NCBI RefSeq assembly: GCF_001708965.1
Contig: NZ_LVJW01000003.1
Coordinates: 2,025,834-2,089,833 of the forward strand
Reading direction: 5' to 3'
DNA: 64,000 bases
Source of the DNA: Candidatus Thiodiazotropha endoloripes
GTDB lineage: Bacteria > Pseudomonadota > Gammaproteobacteria > Chromatiales > Chromatiaceae
In this document: piece by piece, positions 54,539 through 62,996 of the stretch
How the letters are laid out: every line of letters starts with the position of its first letter
Numbering within the stretch: position 1 is the first letter of the stretch
Translations under genes and position numbers: made by a program
The notes under the pieces: model-generated
Databases searched by the model: none
Told to the model about the DNA's origin: nothing
What the model saw: the letters and a program-made list of their open reading frames with translations, nothing else

Positions 54539-56728
54539 ATTAGCACAATCACTCAACTGGTCTCAGAGACCCGTCAACTGGCTCAACAGAGACGGCATCG
54601 CTACCTTCTGCATATCGCAGGTGAAGCGGCCTGGTGTATTGAGCAGGCCAAACAGATCGTTGAAGGGATAAACGAACCCAACACACTGTGGATTGGAGAA
54701 CATCCACCGGAAGGCATCACCCATGCCGGCAATCAACAGACACTGCAGCATCTGGGCAGGGAATCTGGCCTGCTGATCTACAACGCCTTTTCAGGATTCG
54801 ACCCGGACGCCTTCGGCGCAGTCAGCGGCACATTGGCGGGCGGCGGACTCCTGCTCCTGCTGACCCCTGCCCTGGATCAGTGGGCCGAGCAGAGTGATCC
54901 GGAAGCCGAGCGGATCACCGTGGCCAACTACAACCTGCCCAAACCCAGCCGCCTCTTCACAAGGCTTGCATCCATCCTGGAAACCGAACCGACCGTTGCC
55001 AGAATCACAGCCGCTGCTATCAAGCCCACACAGACCGACACACTGCCAGACCAAACAGATTCAACCACAACGGATCCCAGCTGCTGTACCAACGATCAAT
55101 CTGCCGCCGTAGAAGCGATCATCCATGTGGTCAAAGGCCATGGCAAACGGCCGCTGGTACTCAGCTCCGACCGGGGACGCGGTAAATCCTCAGCCCTGGG
55201 GATCGCCGCCGCCCGGCTTCTCCAGAACGGCTACAAGCGCATCCTGGTAACCGCCACACGACAGGCTGCGGTGGAGACCCTGTTCGCCCTGGCTGCCCGC
55301 GAACTAAAGATGGAACAACAGGGAGCGGATACCCTCCTCCACCAGCAAGGCATGATTGAGTATGTCGCCCCGGATCGATTGATCCTGGAGCAGCCCCGGG
55401 GAGATCTTCTGCTGGTGGATGAAGCAGCCGCCATCCCCACGCCCCTACTCAAAAAACTGCTGGCCCACTACCCCCGTATCACCTTCGCCACCACAGTGCA
55501 TGGCTATGAAGGCACCGGCCTGGGATTCAACCACCGATTCAAAAAACACCTCGATCAGCAACGCCCCCAGTGGCGGGAGATCCAGCTCAAGACACCGATC
55601 CGTTGGGCACTCAATGATCCCCTGGAACAGCTGGTCTTCAGAATGCTGGCCCTGGATGCAGAACCGGCGCAGATTGATCACGACTTGACCCTGGATAACG
55701 ACCAGCTCTCCATAACCTTTCCCAGCCAAACGCAGCTGATGGAAGATGAACAGCAGCTGCAACAGTTCTTCGGCCTGCTGGTCCTGGCCCACTACCGGAC
55801 CACACCGAGGGATCTCTGGCATCTGCTGGACGGACCGAATCTGCAACCGGTGATTGTGAAACATCGACAACAGATCATCGCCGTCGCCCTGCTCGCCTCC
55901 GAAGGAGAATTTTCAGCGGAACTCGCAGAACAGATCTGGCTCGGCCGACGGCGGCCCCGAGGACACTTACTGGCCCAATCACTCTCCGCTCATCTGGGTT
56001 TGAGAACGGCGTCGACTCTGAAGGGATTGCGGATCATGAGAATTGCCGCGCATCCTGCCCTACAAAACAGAGGCCTTGGTCAACAACTGCTTAATGCGAT
56101 ACAAAATTACGCCTCTGATCAGGCGTATGACTATCTTGGTGTCAGTTTTGGTGCTGAGACGAGACTGATCCGATTCTGGCAGGCCAACGGCATGAAAGCC
56201 GTAAGGCTGGGTGTCCACCCGGGAGCAAGCAGCAGTCAGCAATCAGTAATGCATATCCAGGCCCTGAGTAGTAGAGGCGAATCGATGCTGAAACAAGCCA
56301 GAGCCAGCTATGCCAAACAACTGCCAGCACTACTTGCAGAGCCACTGAGTCAAGTCTCATCCGAGTTGCTCGTACTCCTGCTCAAGGGGATTGAAACACC
56401 CCCCATGTCGGATCTGACGGAACAGGAGTGGTTGGATGCGATTGCATACGCTTTTGGCAATCGGGGATATGACTATACCCAGGCCACCATTCAGACACTC
56501 GCCTTAAATGCCCTTGTCGATGGGCTGTTAGATGATTCTGAGAACAGCCTGTTGATTAAACGAGTGTTACAAAAACAGCTATGGAGTGATTGCACGAGAG
56601 CACTTGATCTCTCCGGTAAGAAAAGCGCAGATTCAAAGATACGTAAAACCTTACAGAAGGTTGTTTCTCATTATGCTGACAGTGCAACTACTGATCTAGT
56701 TTGTAAGATCAAAAGGATATCTGATTAA
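54539..56728 (+). CDS. tmcA: tRNA(Met) cytidine acetyltransferase TmcA without a standard start codon
   Basis: TmcA uses acetyl-CoA and ATP to acetylate C34 of elongator tRNA-Met. Homology begins near codon 54539: RQLAQQRRHRYLLHIAGEAAW, then YNAFSGFDPDAFGAVSGTLAGGGLLLLLTP, Walker A LSSDRGRGKSSALGIAAA, DEAAAIPTPLL, and the GNAT domain with RIAAHPALQNRGLGQQLLNAI. In this frame a TGA ends at 54523, and the first ATG/GTG/TTG is a TTG at 54833, which would remove ~100 homologous residues. So the start is either non-AUG (ATT at 54539 or ATC at 54530) or lost. Everything downstream is intact to the stop. No frameshift was seen inside the frame. Confidence 0.85.
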   Translation: MSTITQLVSETRQLAQQRRHRYLLHIAGEAAWCIEQAKQIVEGINEPNTLWIGEHPPEGITHAGNQQTLQHLGRESGLLIYNAFSGFDPDAFGAVSGTLAGGGLLLLLTPALDQWAEQSDPEAERITVANYNLPKPSRLFTRLASILETEPTVARITAAAIKPTQTDTLPDQTDSTTTDPSCCTNDQSAAVEAIIHVVKGHGKRPLVLSSDRGRGKSSALGIAAARLLQNGYKRILVTATRQAAVETLFALAARELKMEQQGADTLLHQQGMIEYVAPDRLILEQPRGDLLLVDEAAAIPTPLLKKLLAHYPRITFATTVHGYEGTGLGFNHRFKKHLDQQRPQWREIQLKTPIRWALNDPLEQLVFRMLALDAEPAQIDHDLTLDNDQLSITFPSQTQLMEDEQQLQQFFGLLVLAHYRTTPRDLWHLLDGPNLQPVIVKHRQQIIAVALLASEGEFSAELAEQIWLGRRRPRGHLLAQSLSAHLGLRTASTLKGLRIMRIAAHPALQNRGLGQQLLNAIQNYASDQAYDYLGVSFGAETRLIRFWQANGMKAVRLGVHPGASSSQQSVMHIQALSSRGESMLKQARASYAKQLPALLAEPLSQVSSELLVLLLKGIETPPMSDLTEQEWLDAIAYAFGNRGYDYTQATIQTLALNALVDGLLDDSENSLLIKRVLQKQLWSDCTRALDLSGKKSADSKIRKTLQKVVSHYADSATTDLVCKIKRISD

Positions 56729-56840
56729 TTCTCTTTTCTTCGCCCGGTGAATGCCAACTCACTCAGAGGCACATGTGAATATAGCATCATTTCTTATGCC
56801 ACATATTATTTCCAATATGATAATGCATGACATTTTTTAA

Positions 56841-56866
56841 TGTCCGCTTTCGGCCAAAAGCGGACA
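56841..56866. repeat. GTCCGC palindrome, copy 1
   Basis: TGTCCGCTTT...AAAGCGGACA, a 26-bp near-perfect inverted repeat with GGCC in the middle. Two more partial or divergent copies occur at 57453-57467 and 61732-61757. It marks the left border of the A/T-rich island. Confidence 0.85.
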
Positions 56867-56902
56867 ATTAAATTGTTTTTACTCTGATCCATAATTCAGT
56901 GT

Positions 56903-57388
56903 TTATTTAAATCTGAGAAACAAACCAAGATAATCATCGTGAATAGCACTTTTCCAAGGCTTACCATACAGACAAAAACCTAATTGCTTGAGTATACTGA
57001 CCATCGCTGGATTTGCCGCGATTTCGGTCGAAGCCATGAGATTACTGCCCCCAAACTCGTCTACTAACATGCGAGCGATATTTTTTGCTAATCCCTTTCC
57101 TGTATACTTTGGGTCGGTGTACAGGTAGCCTAGTTCCCATTCGAAATCATTACTTAAGTCAGAAAGTCCAGATTTTTTGTCAGAGAAGTCTGAGTTTGTC
57201 TTAACCTTTATTGCACCAATTGAAACTGGTTCTCCACCTATTCTAGCAATACAAATTAATTTGCATCTATCAGCCTTTCTTTGTGGATCACCTTGAACTT
57301 TACCTTGTTGTTTTAACATGTCCGCAAAGGCGTTCCGAATATCATCGGTAAGGTTCTCTTTTAATATAATTTCATATTCGATATTCAT
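56903..57388 (-). CDS. GNAT-family acetyltransferase
   Basis: A GNAT protein of about 160 residues. The acetyl-CoA site is LGYLYTDPKYTGKGLAKNIARMLVDEF (motif A, ~90-115); the C-terminal half has NLMASTEIAANPAMVSILKQLGFCLYGKPWKS. The substrate is unknown. The ATG at 57388 starts MNIEYEIILKE; the in-frame TTG at 57397 is possible. It is inside the A/T-rich island, downstream of the repeat protein and defence genes. Confidence 0.8.
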   Translation of the reverse strand: MNIEYEIILKENLTDDIRNAFADMLKQQGKVQGDPQRKADRCKLICIARIGGEPVSIGAIKVKTNSDFSDKKSGLSDLSNDFEWELGYLYTDPKYTGKGLAKNIARMLVDEFGGSNLMASTEIAANPAMVSILKQLGFCLYGKPWKSAIHDDYLGLFLRFK

Positions 57389-57452
57389 ATCTTCCAAAGT
57401 ACAAAGTTAAATCATCTAAAGTAAGAACGTTTGCATGATATAGACAACCAGC

Positions 57453-57467
57453 GGCCAAAAGCGGACA
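57453..57467. repeat. GTCCGC palindrome, half copy
   Basis: GGCCAAAAGCGGACA, the right half of the 56841-56866 palindrome. The left half is missing. It lies between the GNAT gene and the repeat-protein gene. Confidence 0.7.
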
Positions 57468-57515
57468 TTCAGTGTTTGCTACTTTGGCACAGCGCGTCTT
57501 TTATTTAAAACTCTG

Positions 57516-57758
57516 CTACTTGATTTTCCCGTAGTAATATTTGTTATCTTTATCGTAGATTTCGATTTTGCCATCAGCCTTTAATTTACCGTAGTAGTAA
57601 TTATTGTTCTCATCATAATATTCGATTTTCCCATTATCTTTAAGCTTTCCGTAGTAATACTTGTTTTGCTCATCATATAATTCGATGTTTCCATTATCTC
57701 TTATCTTCCCGTAATAATAACGGTTATTCTCATCATACAGCTCTATCTTTTTTGTCAT
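57516..57758 (-). CDS. Small protein of four 20-residue repeats
   Basis: An 80-residue protein built of four near-identical units, YYYGKIRDNGNIELYDENNR-like (units end NRYY, NKYY, NNYY, NKYY). Each unit is two short strand-like halves (YGKL-DNGKIE, YYDENN) and the whole is rich in Tyr, Asn and Lys. This looks like a small beta-solenoid or beta-hairpin stack. No known family assigned. It starts 39 bp downstream of the helicase stop, on the same strand, and could be co-transcribed with the Gabija-like pair. Confidence 0.75.
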   Translation of the reverse strand: MTKKIELYDENNRYYYGKIRDNGNIELYDEQNKYYYGKLKDNGKIEYYDENNNYYYGKLKADGKIEIYDKDNKYYYGKIK

Positions 57759-57797
57759 TTTAACTCCTAGATAATGTAAAATATTTTGAAGCTATCT

Positions 57798-59651
57798 TTA
57801 TTCAACTAATACAACTTGCTCCTCTGAAAGTAGTTCGGCACCTATAAGTTCCTCTTTTGCTGTATTTGGATTTGGTGTAAACAATATAATTCTTAGATTT
57901 TCTTCTGCTCTTGAGAAACAGACATATGCAAGTTTTCTACTTCGCTTTAGCTGCCCTTCGGTAGCCTCTCCTGATGTCCCTGGCGTGAGCAATTTAGAAA
58001 AGCTATATAAATTCCATGCCGCCTCAGTATCATCAAATACAACAACCACATTTGGGTATTCTTCACCTTTAACTCCATGCTGAGTACTAAACGGTGTGTT
58101 GTCATTTACAAAATCAACATAATTCGCTAGTTCCAAAGTATCCATTGTGAAAAATGTATCGGCTAACCACCTACCTTTATCCTGGGAGTGCTCATCACGA
58201 CGGTATTCTTCTTCCATTGGCTCACGGTCTAAATCTTCTAGAACACTTTCTGAGAAGCGGTAAAGCCCGTTGTCCCGAACAAATTGTAAAATAGTACCTA
58301 AATTATTTGTATCCCAGATTAGAGTAAGCTGTTCCACGAGTTTCCTTCCAAGCTCTAACATTTCCCCGAGTGATTTTTGTTCGTTTTCGCCTTCTGGGTT
58401 AAACGCTGGACTATTCTTAGCTAATAAATTCATTACAGTTCGAATATCGCCATTTCTATAACTTTCTACAAGTGGCCACAGTACTTTCGTAAATGGCTTT
58501 AATATTTTGTGATCCCCAGACTCATAATCCTCCTGAGCACGTGAGGAAGCGTATTCTCCAGTAAATAATTTATGTAAGTTCTGAAATCCCAGCCTACGAG
58601 CAATCATTTGCCTTACAAGGAAAAGTAGTTTTGTATTTTCATCTTCCTCCCAACCGAAGGAGCGAATAATTTGATCAAATTTTGTTGCTGCCCTATCTAG
58701 TTGTTCATCAGAATACCTATTTCTAGGCGCTTCAGGACTTTCTGACTGGACTAGAATCAATTCAACGCTACCTTCAACAGCAGCATTGTCCCCCGATGCT
58801 ACTTGTTCAACGTCAGTTCTAAAGGAATTTAAAAGTTCTATTACCTGCGTTGCACAACGATAGTTCTCTTGCTTAGTGATAACTGGAGAGCCTTCTGGGG
58901 CTGCAAATTCTCCCATACCTCTATCGTAGATTTGTTGCCATGGATCGCCAAAGTAACCCACTACCGGCAGGCCTTCTTCTGAACAAATTGAATTAAACGC
59001 ATTCACGGTTTCTGCAAATGTATCTTGCGCCTCATCGACAAATATATACGGATATTTCTGACCTAAAACTTTGCGAAGTACCGCATTATCACTTATCATC
59101 GATCCGGAAACAGCGACAACATCATCATGACTTAACTTTCCCTCTGAATAATTTGAAAACGTTGAAGTATCGTCATAGAGAAATTTCTCAACTTGGACTA
59201 AAGCTTCCAAATCCGCGTTAAGAGACTCAATTTTTTGTCTAGCTGCTTCAGCTCTTTGACTATTGCCTACCGCTTTTTCCGCCTGCTTTTCAAGTTGGGC
59301 AGGTATTATCACATCAGTCAATGCTGCTCTAATATCAATAGTAAAACGTTTAATTTCACCCCACAAAAAGCTATGAAGAGTTGAGACAAGGAAAATATCA
59401 TCCCAACCTAAACGCTCCGAAATAACATCCACTGCTCTATTAGTAAAAGTAATACAAGCAATTTTTTGGTCATTTTGCCGTAAGGTCTTTCCCTTTGATG
59501 TTCTAATGTGGTCAAGTGCCATGACCAGAGAAGTTGTTTTGCCTGATCCCGCCCCCGCCACAATAGAGAAGCTTCTTTCTTCCTCTAAACATCTCTTAAT
59601 TTGTTCGTCAGATTCAGTCGGCACAAACTCTCTTGTATTCCTAGTCGGCAT
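57798..59651 (-). CDS. UvrD/Rep-like helicase, GajB-like partner
   Basis: A 617-residue superfamily 1A DNA helicase. Motif I is VAGAGSGKTTSLVMAL, motif II FVDEAQDTFAE, motif III region GYFGDPWQQIYDRG, motif V TQHGVKGEEYPNVVVVFDD and motif VI YVCFSRAEENLRI. Length is between GajB (about 500) and UvrD (about 720). The ATG at 59651, behind GGAGGGGGAG, overlaps the OLD nuclease stop by 11 bp; a first Met at 59681 lacks support. The pair matches the class 2 OLD + helicase order of Gabija-type defence loci. Confidence 0.87.
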   Translation of the reverse strand: MPTRNTREFVPTESDEQIKRCLEEERSFSIVAGAGSGKTTSLVMALDHIRTSKGKTLRQNDQKIACITFTNRAVDVISERLGWDDIFLVSTLHSFLWGEIKRFTIDIRAALTDVIIPAQLEKQAEKAVGNSQRAEAARQKIESLNADLEALVQVEKFLYDDTSTFSNYSEGKLSHDDVVAVSGSMISDNAVLRKVLGQKYPYIFVDEAQDTFAETVNAFNSICSEEGLPVVGYFGDPWQQIYDRGMGEFAAPEGSPVITKQENYRCATQVIELLNSFRTDVEQVASGDNAAVEGSVELILVQSESPEAPRNRYSDEQLDRAATKFDQIIRSFGWEEDENTKLLFLVRQMIARRLGFQNLHKLFTGEYASSRAQEDYESGDHKILKPFTKVLWPLVESYRNGDIRTVMNLLAKNSPAFNPEGENEQKSLGEMLELGRKLVEQLTLIWDTNNLGTILQFVRDNGLYRFSESVLEDLDREPMEEEYRRDEHSQDKGRWLADTFFTMDTLELANYVDFVNDNTPFSTQHGVKGEEYPNVVVVFDDTEAAWNLYSFSKLLTPGTSGEATEGQLKRSRKLAYVCFSRAEENLRIILFTPNPNTAKEELIGAELLSEEQVVLVE

Positions 59652-61716
59652 TATACTCCCCCTCCGGAATAGAATTGACACCCAATCTTTTCGCCAACCA
59701 CGTTAAGCCATCTGATATGTACGAAGGAACTTTCCAATCTACTTCTGAAGCCGCCATTTCGAGCGCGAAGTCTGTCTTTTTAAAACTATCTGACTTCACC
59801 CTTTCAAACACTGTTTGTTTCACCTCAGCCGGGTCATCTGTCAATTCCTTTCCGCACGAAAGTTTGCCATCCTTGAAGAGATCAATGTTTTCATAGATGA
59901 AAGCTTCTTCAAAAGTCCTCCCGTACATTTTCACATCGTCCCCAAAAGTAGGGGTATCGGTAGGTCTCTGGAATCCTATATAGCCTGAATTATCCTCGAC
60001 TGCGACTTGGTCACTTGATAGTGCGCTGAGTTCTGCTATGCAGTCTTTCCCAAGATAAAATTTTATGGAAGAGTTAGATGTTACAGCTCCATCTAGATCA
60101 GCCTGACAGACTTTTCTATTATTGTTTGGGTCGACTGAATCTATATCAGTAATAACTAAATAAGGAACCCCCAAAAACTCAAGAAGCCCAGCAAAGCGAC
60201 TGGCATATGCTCCACCGACCTCCAATACAGATAGGAACGTACTCTTTAAGTCTTCTGCAGCCTTTTCGATCATTTTTGGTAAAAGTAATTTTTCAGCAGC
60301 TCCTTCAACTAAAATAACCCCATCTGAAAAGAACAAATCGCAATGCGTTAAGCGCATGTACTTTGTTAAGAAATCAAGGACCTCTTTTTCATCTACGTTA
60401 TTACCAGAGGCAGATTTCCTGTCAGGCTTGAATAACATCATACTTAGCACTTTTGATGCATTTAAAACCCCCGGATCGTCTTGATCTTCTCCATCTAGGT
60501 AGCATCTCTTAAAATATCTAACCTTGCTAATATCAACAGCGTCGAGGATGTGTGAAGAATGTGTAGTCACCCCAATTTGCGGGATGTTGTGCTGTTCATT
60601 CTCTTGCTTAGCCACATCGCCGATAATGTTCCAAATATTGGTTATAAATGTTTGTTGGACAGATGAATGTAAATGAACTTCAGGCTCTTCAATAAATATT
60701 AGCTGGCAGAGCGGTCTTTTTGATTCTGTAGAAATCCATTGCAAGTAATAGTGACTTACGTGAATAGCTATATATACGAGGTTTTTGAAGCCGAGCCCAT
60801 TATAAGCCTCTGGAAGTTCGTGACTGTGATTTGAATCCACGTAAAGCAACGAGGTATTTCCCTTTAGAGCAACCTCTGGACTAAGCGATGATACTATTTT
60901 CAGCTCTCTATCATTAACAGAGGGTACGCCTAAGCTCTTTAGAATGCCCATTAGCCCATCAAAGCATTTTTCGTAGTGCTCATTTAGATTTTCGTTGTTC
61001 TGATCAATTACTCGGTTTGCTTCTTCGTTAACTTCTGCCTGATCTAAGTTCATTTTATAGTAGGTAGCAAAAGCTTGAGATAAGCGAGTGCTACGTGAAG
61101 CTTCGTGATCGTCAATATTTCTTTGCGCATCAACAAAATCGATCCTCAATATAGAAGATAATGTCTTTTTGGCTTCATCGGCCTCCATATGATGAACATT
61201 TAGATCGTCCCCATCTTTTTCTAGCGTAAAATATTGCGTGGTATAATGGCGTGTGAGATTAGAAGGTAATGATAGGTACTGAGATAGGCTCTTCGCGCGG
61301 CTTCCACCCTCAAGCTCAGGGAAAGCTGAGGAGTATTCCTCCATTAATTTGTCAGCATCTGAAATTGTATACTGAATCCTTACTCCAACCTCTTCGATAG
61401 TGGCTGAGATATTGGGCAAAAGTGACCATACTCGACCAAACTCAATGTCAGGATCAATAGCCAACCATAAATCCATTTCTAAAGTTGGTAACTCAATCTC
61501 TTCACCTCTGCCGTATTTATCAAAATCTGAAATTTTTGAAACTGAAAAATCGTGAATTTTAAAATCAAGGGTTTTTAGAAAGAGTTTGAATGCAGAAGTT
61601 GCGGAGGTTTTACCGCTATTATTCGGACCAACGAAGACGGTTTCCTTCTGGCCGAAGTCTATCTCTACTTCCTCTAAACGACGGAAGTTTTTGAGTTTAA
61701 CTCTCTTAATTTTCAT
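59641..61716 (-). CDS. Class 2 OLD-family nuclease, GajA-like
   Basis: A 691-residue protein with an SMC/ABC-type ATPase and a TOPRIM domain. ATPase features are FVGPNNSGKTSATSAFK (Walker A, ~29-45), LCQLIFIEEPEVHLHSSVQQTFI (signature and Walker B, ~345-365) and THSSHILDAV (H-loop). The TOPRIM domain has GVILVEGAAEKLLLPKM (Glu) and YLVITDIDSVDPNNN (DxD). In Gabija, GajA nicks DNA when nucleotides fall, and GajB senses DNA ends; this protein is about 110 residues longer than GajA. First gene of the island; start ATG at 61716. Confidence 0.87.
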   Translation of the reverse strand: MKIKRVKLKNFRRLEEVEIDFGQKETVFVGPNNSGKTSATSAFKLFLKTLDFKIHDFSVSKISDFDKYGRGEEIELPTLEMDLWLAIDPDIEFGRVWSLLPNISATIEEVGVRIQYTISDADKLMEEYSSAFPELEGGSRAKSLSQYLSLPSNLTRHYTTQYFTLEKDGDDLNVHHMEADEAKKTLSSILRIDFVDAQRNIDDHEASRSTRLSQAFATYYKMNLDQAEVNEEANRVIDQNNENLNEHYEKCFDGLMGILKSLGVPSVNDRELKIVSSLSPEVALKGNTSLLYVDSNHSHELPEAYNGLGFKNLVYIAIHVSHYYLQWISTESKRPLCQLIFIEEPEVHLHSSVQQTFITNIWNIIGDVAKQENEQHNIPQIGVTTHSSHILDAVDISKVRYFKRCYLDGEDQDDPGVLNASKVLSMMLFKPDRKSASGNNVDEKEVLDFLTKYMRLTHCDLFFSDGVILVEGAAEKLLLPKMIEKAAEDLKSTFLSVLEVGGAYASRFAGLLEFLGVPYLVITDIDSVDPNNNRKVCQADLDGAVTSNSSIKFYLGKDCIAELSALSSDQVAVEDNSGYIGFQRPTDTPTFGDDVKMYGRTFEEAFIYENIDLFKDGKLSCGKELTDDPAEVKQTVFERVKSDSFKKTDFALEMAASEVDWKVPSYISDGLTWLAKRLGVNSIPEGEYNAD

Positions 61717-61731
61717 TCTTTATTCCCTAAA

Positions 61732-61757
61732 CGTCCGCTTTGGGTCGCTTGCGGACA
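61732..61757. repeat. GTCCGC palindrome, copy 3
   Basis: CGTCCGCTTT...GCGGACA, an imperfect copy with a changed centre (GGGTCGCTT). It stands directly upstream of the OLD nuclease start and marks the right border of the A/T-rich island. Confidence 0.8.
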
Positions 61758-61775
61758 ATTTCATTACTCGTCTTG

Positions 61776-62564
61776 TCATAAGCTTCGCGGCACATAAGCC
61801 ACCTCCTTTAACTCAGCAATCACATTGCTACGATCAAGTTCATCCAATGCCCTCTTGAGATACCCTTTCACATTCACATCACAGTGAGGAAAAGCAATTT
61901 CCGGCTCTAACCCTTTAAGTTGCAGAAAGATTGCCAGTGCATAGCTGTGCTCGGCCTCCGTATGATACCCACCACCTGATGTTTGCCAGCCAACTGCATC
62001 CACGCTTGAGTGTTGCCGGAAATTAAAAGCGGCGTTTGCCTGGAAAATACCGAACCCCAGAAAGGTAGCGCCAATATCTGTTGCAAACTCCCAGTTTTCC
62101 CATCCGCCGGGAGGTGGTTCCGGTGCTGTGCCGGTGAGATAGTGGGACAACTCATGAGCGAAGGTCGCCACCATTTGGGTTGGATCATCGGTGAGTTTTG
62201 GATTGTAGGTGATCGTGGCTTGGTTATTCTCATCTACCGAGAAGGTGCCGAGGGGGCTTTGCTCAACGTTTTGCACGGTTAAAGTCGGGGCAACCCGTAG
62301 ATTGGGATCTTCCTCCTGAACCTGGAGGGTTACCGGCCAGTTCTCCATTCCGGCGTATTTCATCACTTGTTTTAACGTGGTCTGGGCAGCGGATTCATTT
62401 GAGTCGACGATGGAAGGAAAATAGTCACCTGTGGGGAGAACGAGTTGGGCTTCTTTATAGAAATCGTCCCCTCCGAAATGGGTCAGCAGCCATCTGTAAC
62501 ACTCGATTTGAAACCGAGTGTCTTGTTCGGTGAGTAACGGCTTTTTACGAAAGGAATTCCACAC
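61776..62564 (-). CDS. Zinc-peptidase-like protein of unknown function
   Basis: A 262-residue protein with one clear metal motif, FAHELSHYLTG (HExxH, ~142-152), and a likely third ligand in FATDIGATFLGFGIFQAN. The rest is not recognised (NSFRKKPLLTEQDTRFQIECYRWLL at the start, EHSYALAIFLQLKGLEPE near the end). No signal peptide. The start is GTG at 62564 behind AAGGAC. It is outside the A/T-rich island by composition. Confidence 0.72.
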   Translation of the reverse strand: MWNSFRKKPLLTEQDTRFQIECYRWLLTHFGGDDFYKEAQLVLPTGDYFPSIVDSNESAAQTTLKQVMKYAGMENWPVTLQVQEEDPNLRVAPTLTVQNVEQSPLGTFSVDENNQATITYNPKLTDDPTQMVATFAHELSHYLTGTAPEPPPGGWENWEFATDIGATFLGFGIFQANAAFNFRQHSSVDAVGWQTSGGGYHTEAEHSYALAIFLQLKGLEPEIAFPHCDVNVKGYLKRALDELDRSNVIAELKEVAYVPRSL

Positions 62565-62734
62565 GGTTAAAGTCCTTTTTACTCATGACTGTTGTTTTCC
62601 CGAGTTCCCCGCCCTGTTGGATATTTATTATGGATGCTCTATATAACACCCAATTTAGGACAATATCAATCACTTAGCTTCCTGCCTTTCTACTCCTCTA
62701 TTCGCGCGATAAGCCTGGGGCCACTCCCTCTTAA
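62565..62734. other. Spacer upstream of the peptidase-like gene
   Basis: About 170 bp with no coding character. It presumably holds the promoter of the gene at 61776-62564. Confidence 0.4.
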
Positions 62735-62945
62735 TCCCCGTACCGGCACGAGCGAGAAGCGCAGGCAAAAGCCGATCAGCGGGCCTGACTGTTTGAGCGA
62801 TAGCGAGTTTCAGGCCCGCCGGTTTTTGCCGAGCATCGCAGCGGACCCGAAGGGGCGTGACGGCCGGGCGCCGTTTCTTTTGGTTACTTTTCTTTTGGCG
62901 AGAAAAGAAAAGTGACTCGCCCAGGAGGGCGAAACAGGGACTTTC
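62735..62945. repeat. Hairpin-rich dispersed repeat
   Basis: A 200-bp non-coding element with stacked inverted repeats: GCGGGCCTGA (62778-62787) pairs with TCAGGCCCGC (62809-62818), and ACTTTTCTTT pairs with AAAGAAAAGT at about 62886-62913. The ACTTTTCTTTTGGCGAG sequence is a well-known intergenic motif in many proteobacteria. Open frames across it (62592-62951) are spurious. Confidence 0.75.
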
Positions 62946-62996
62946 CGACAAGAGGTCAATAACGAGTGGCTACACCATCGAATAGCTAAATTGACT

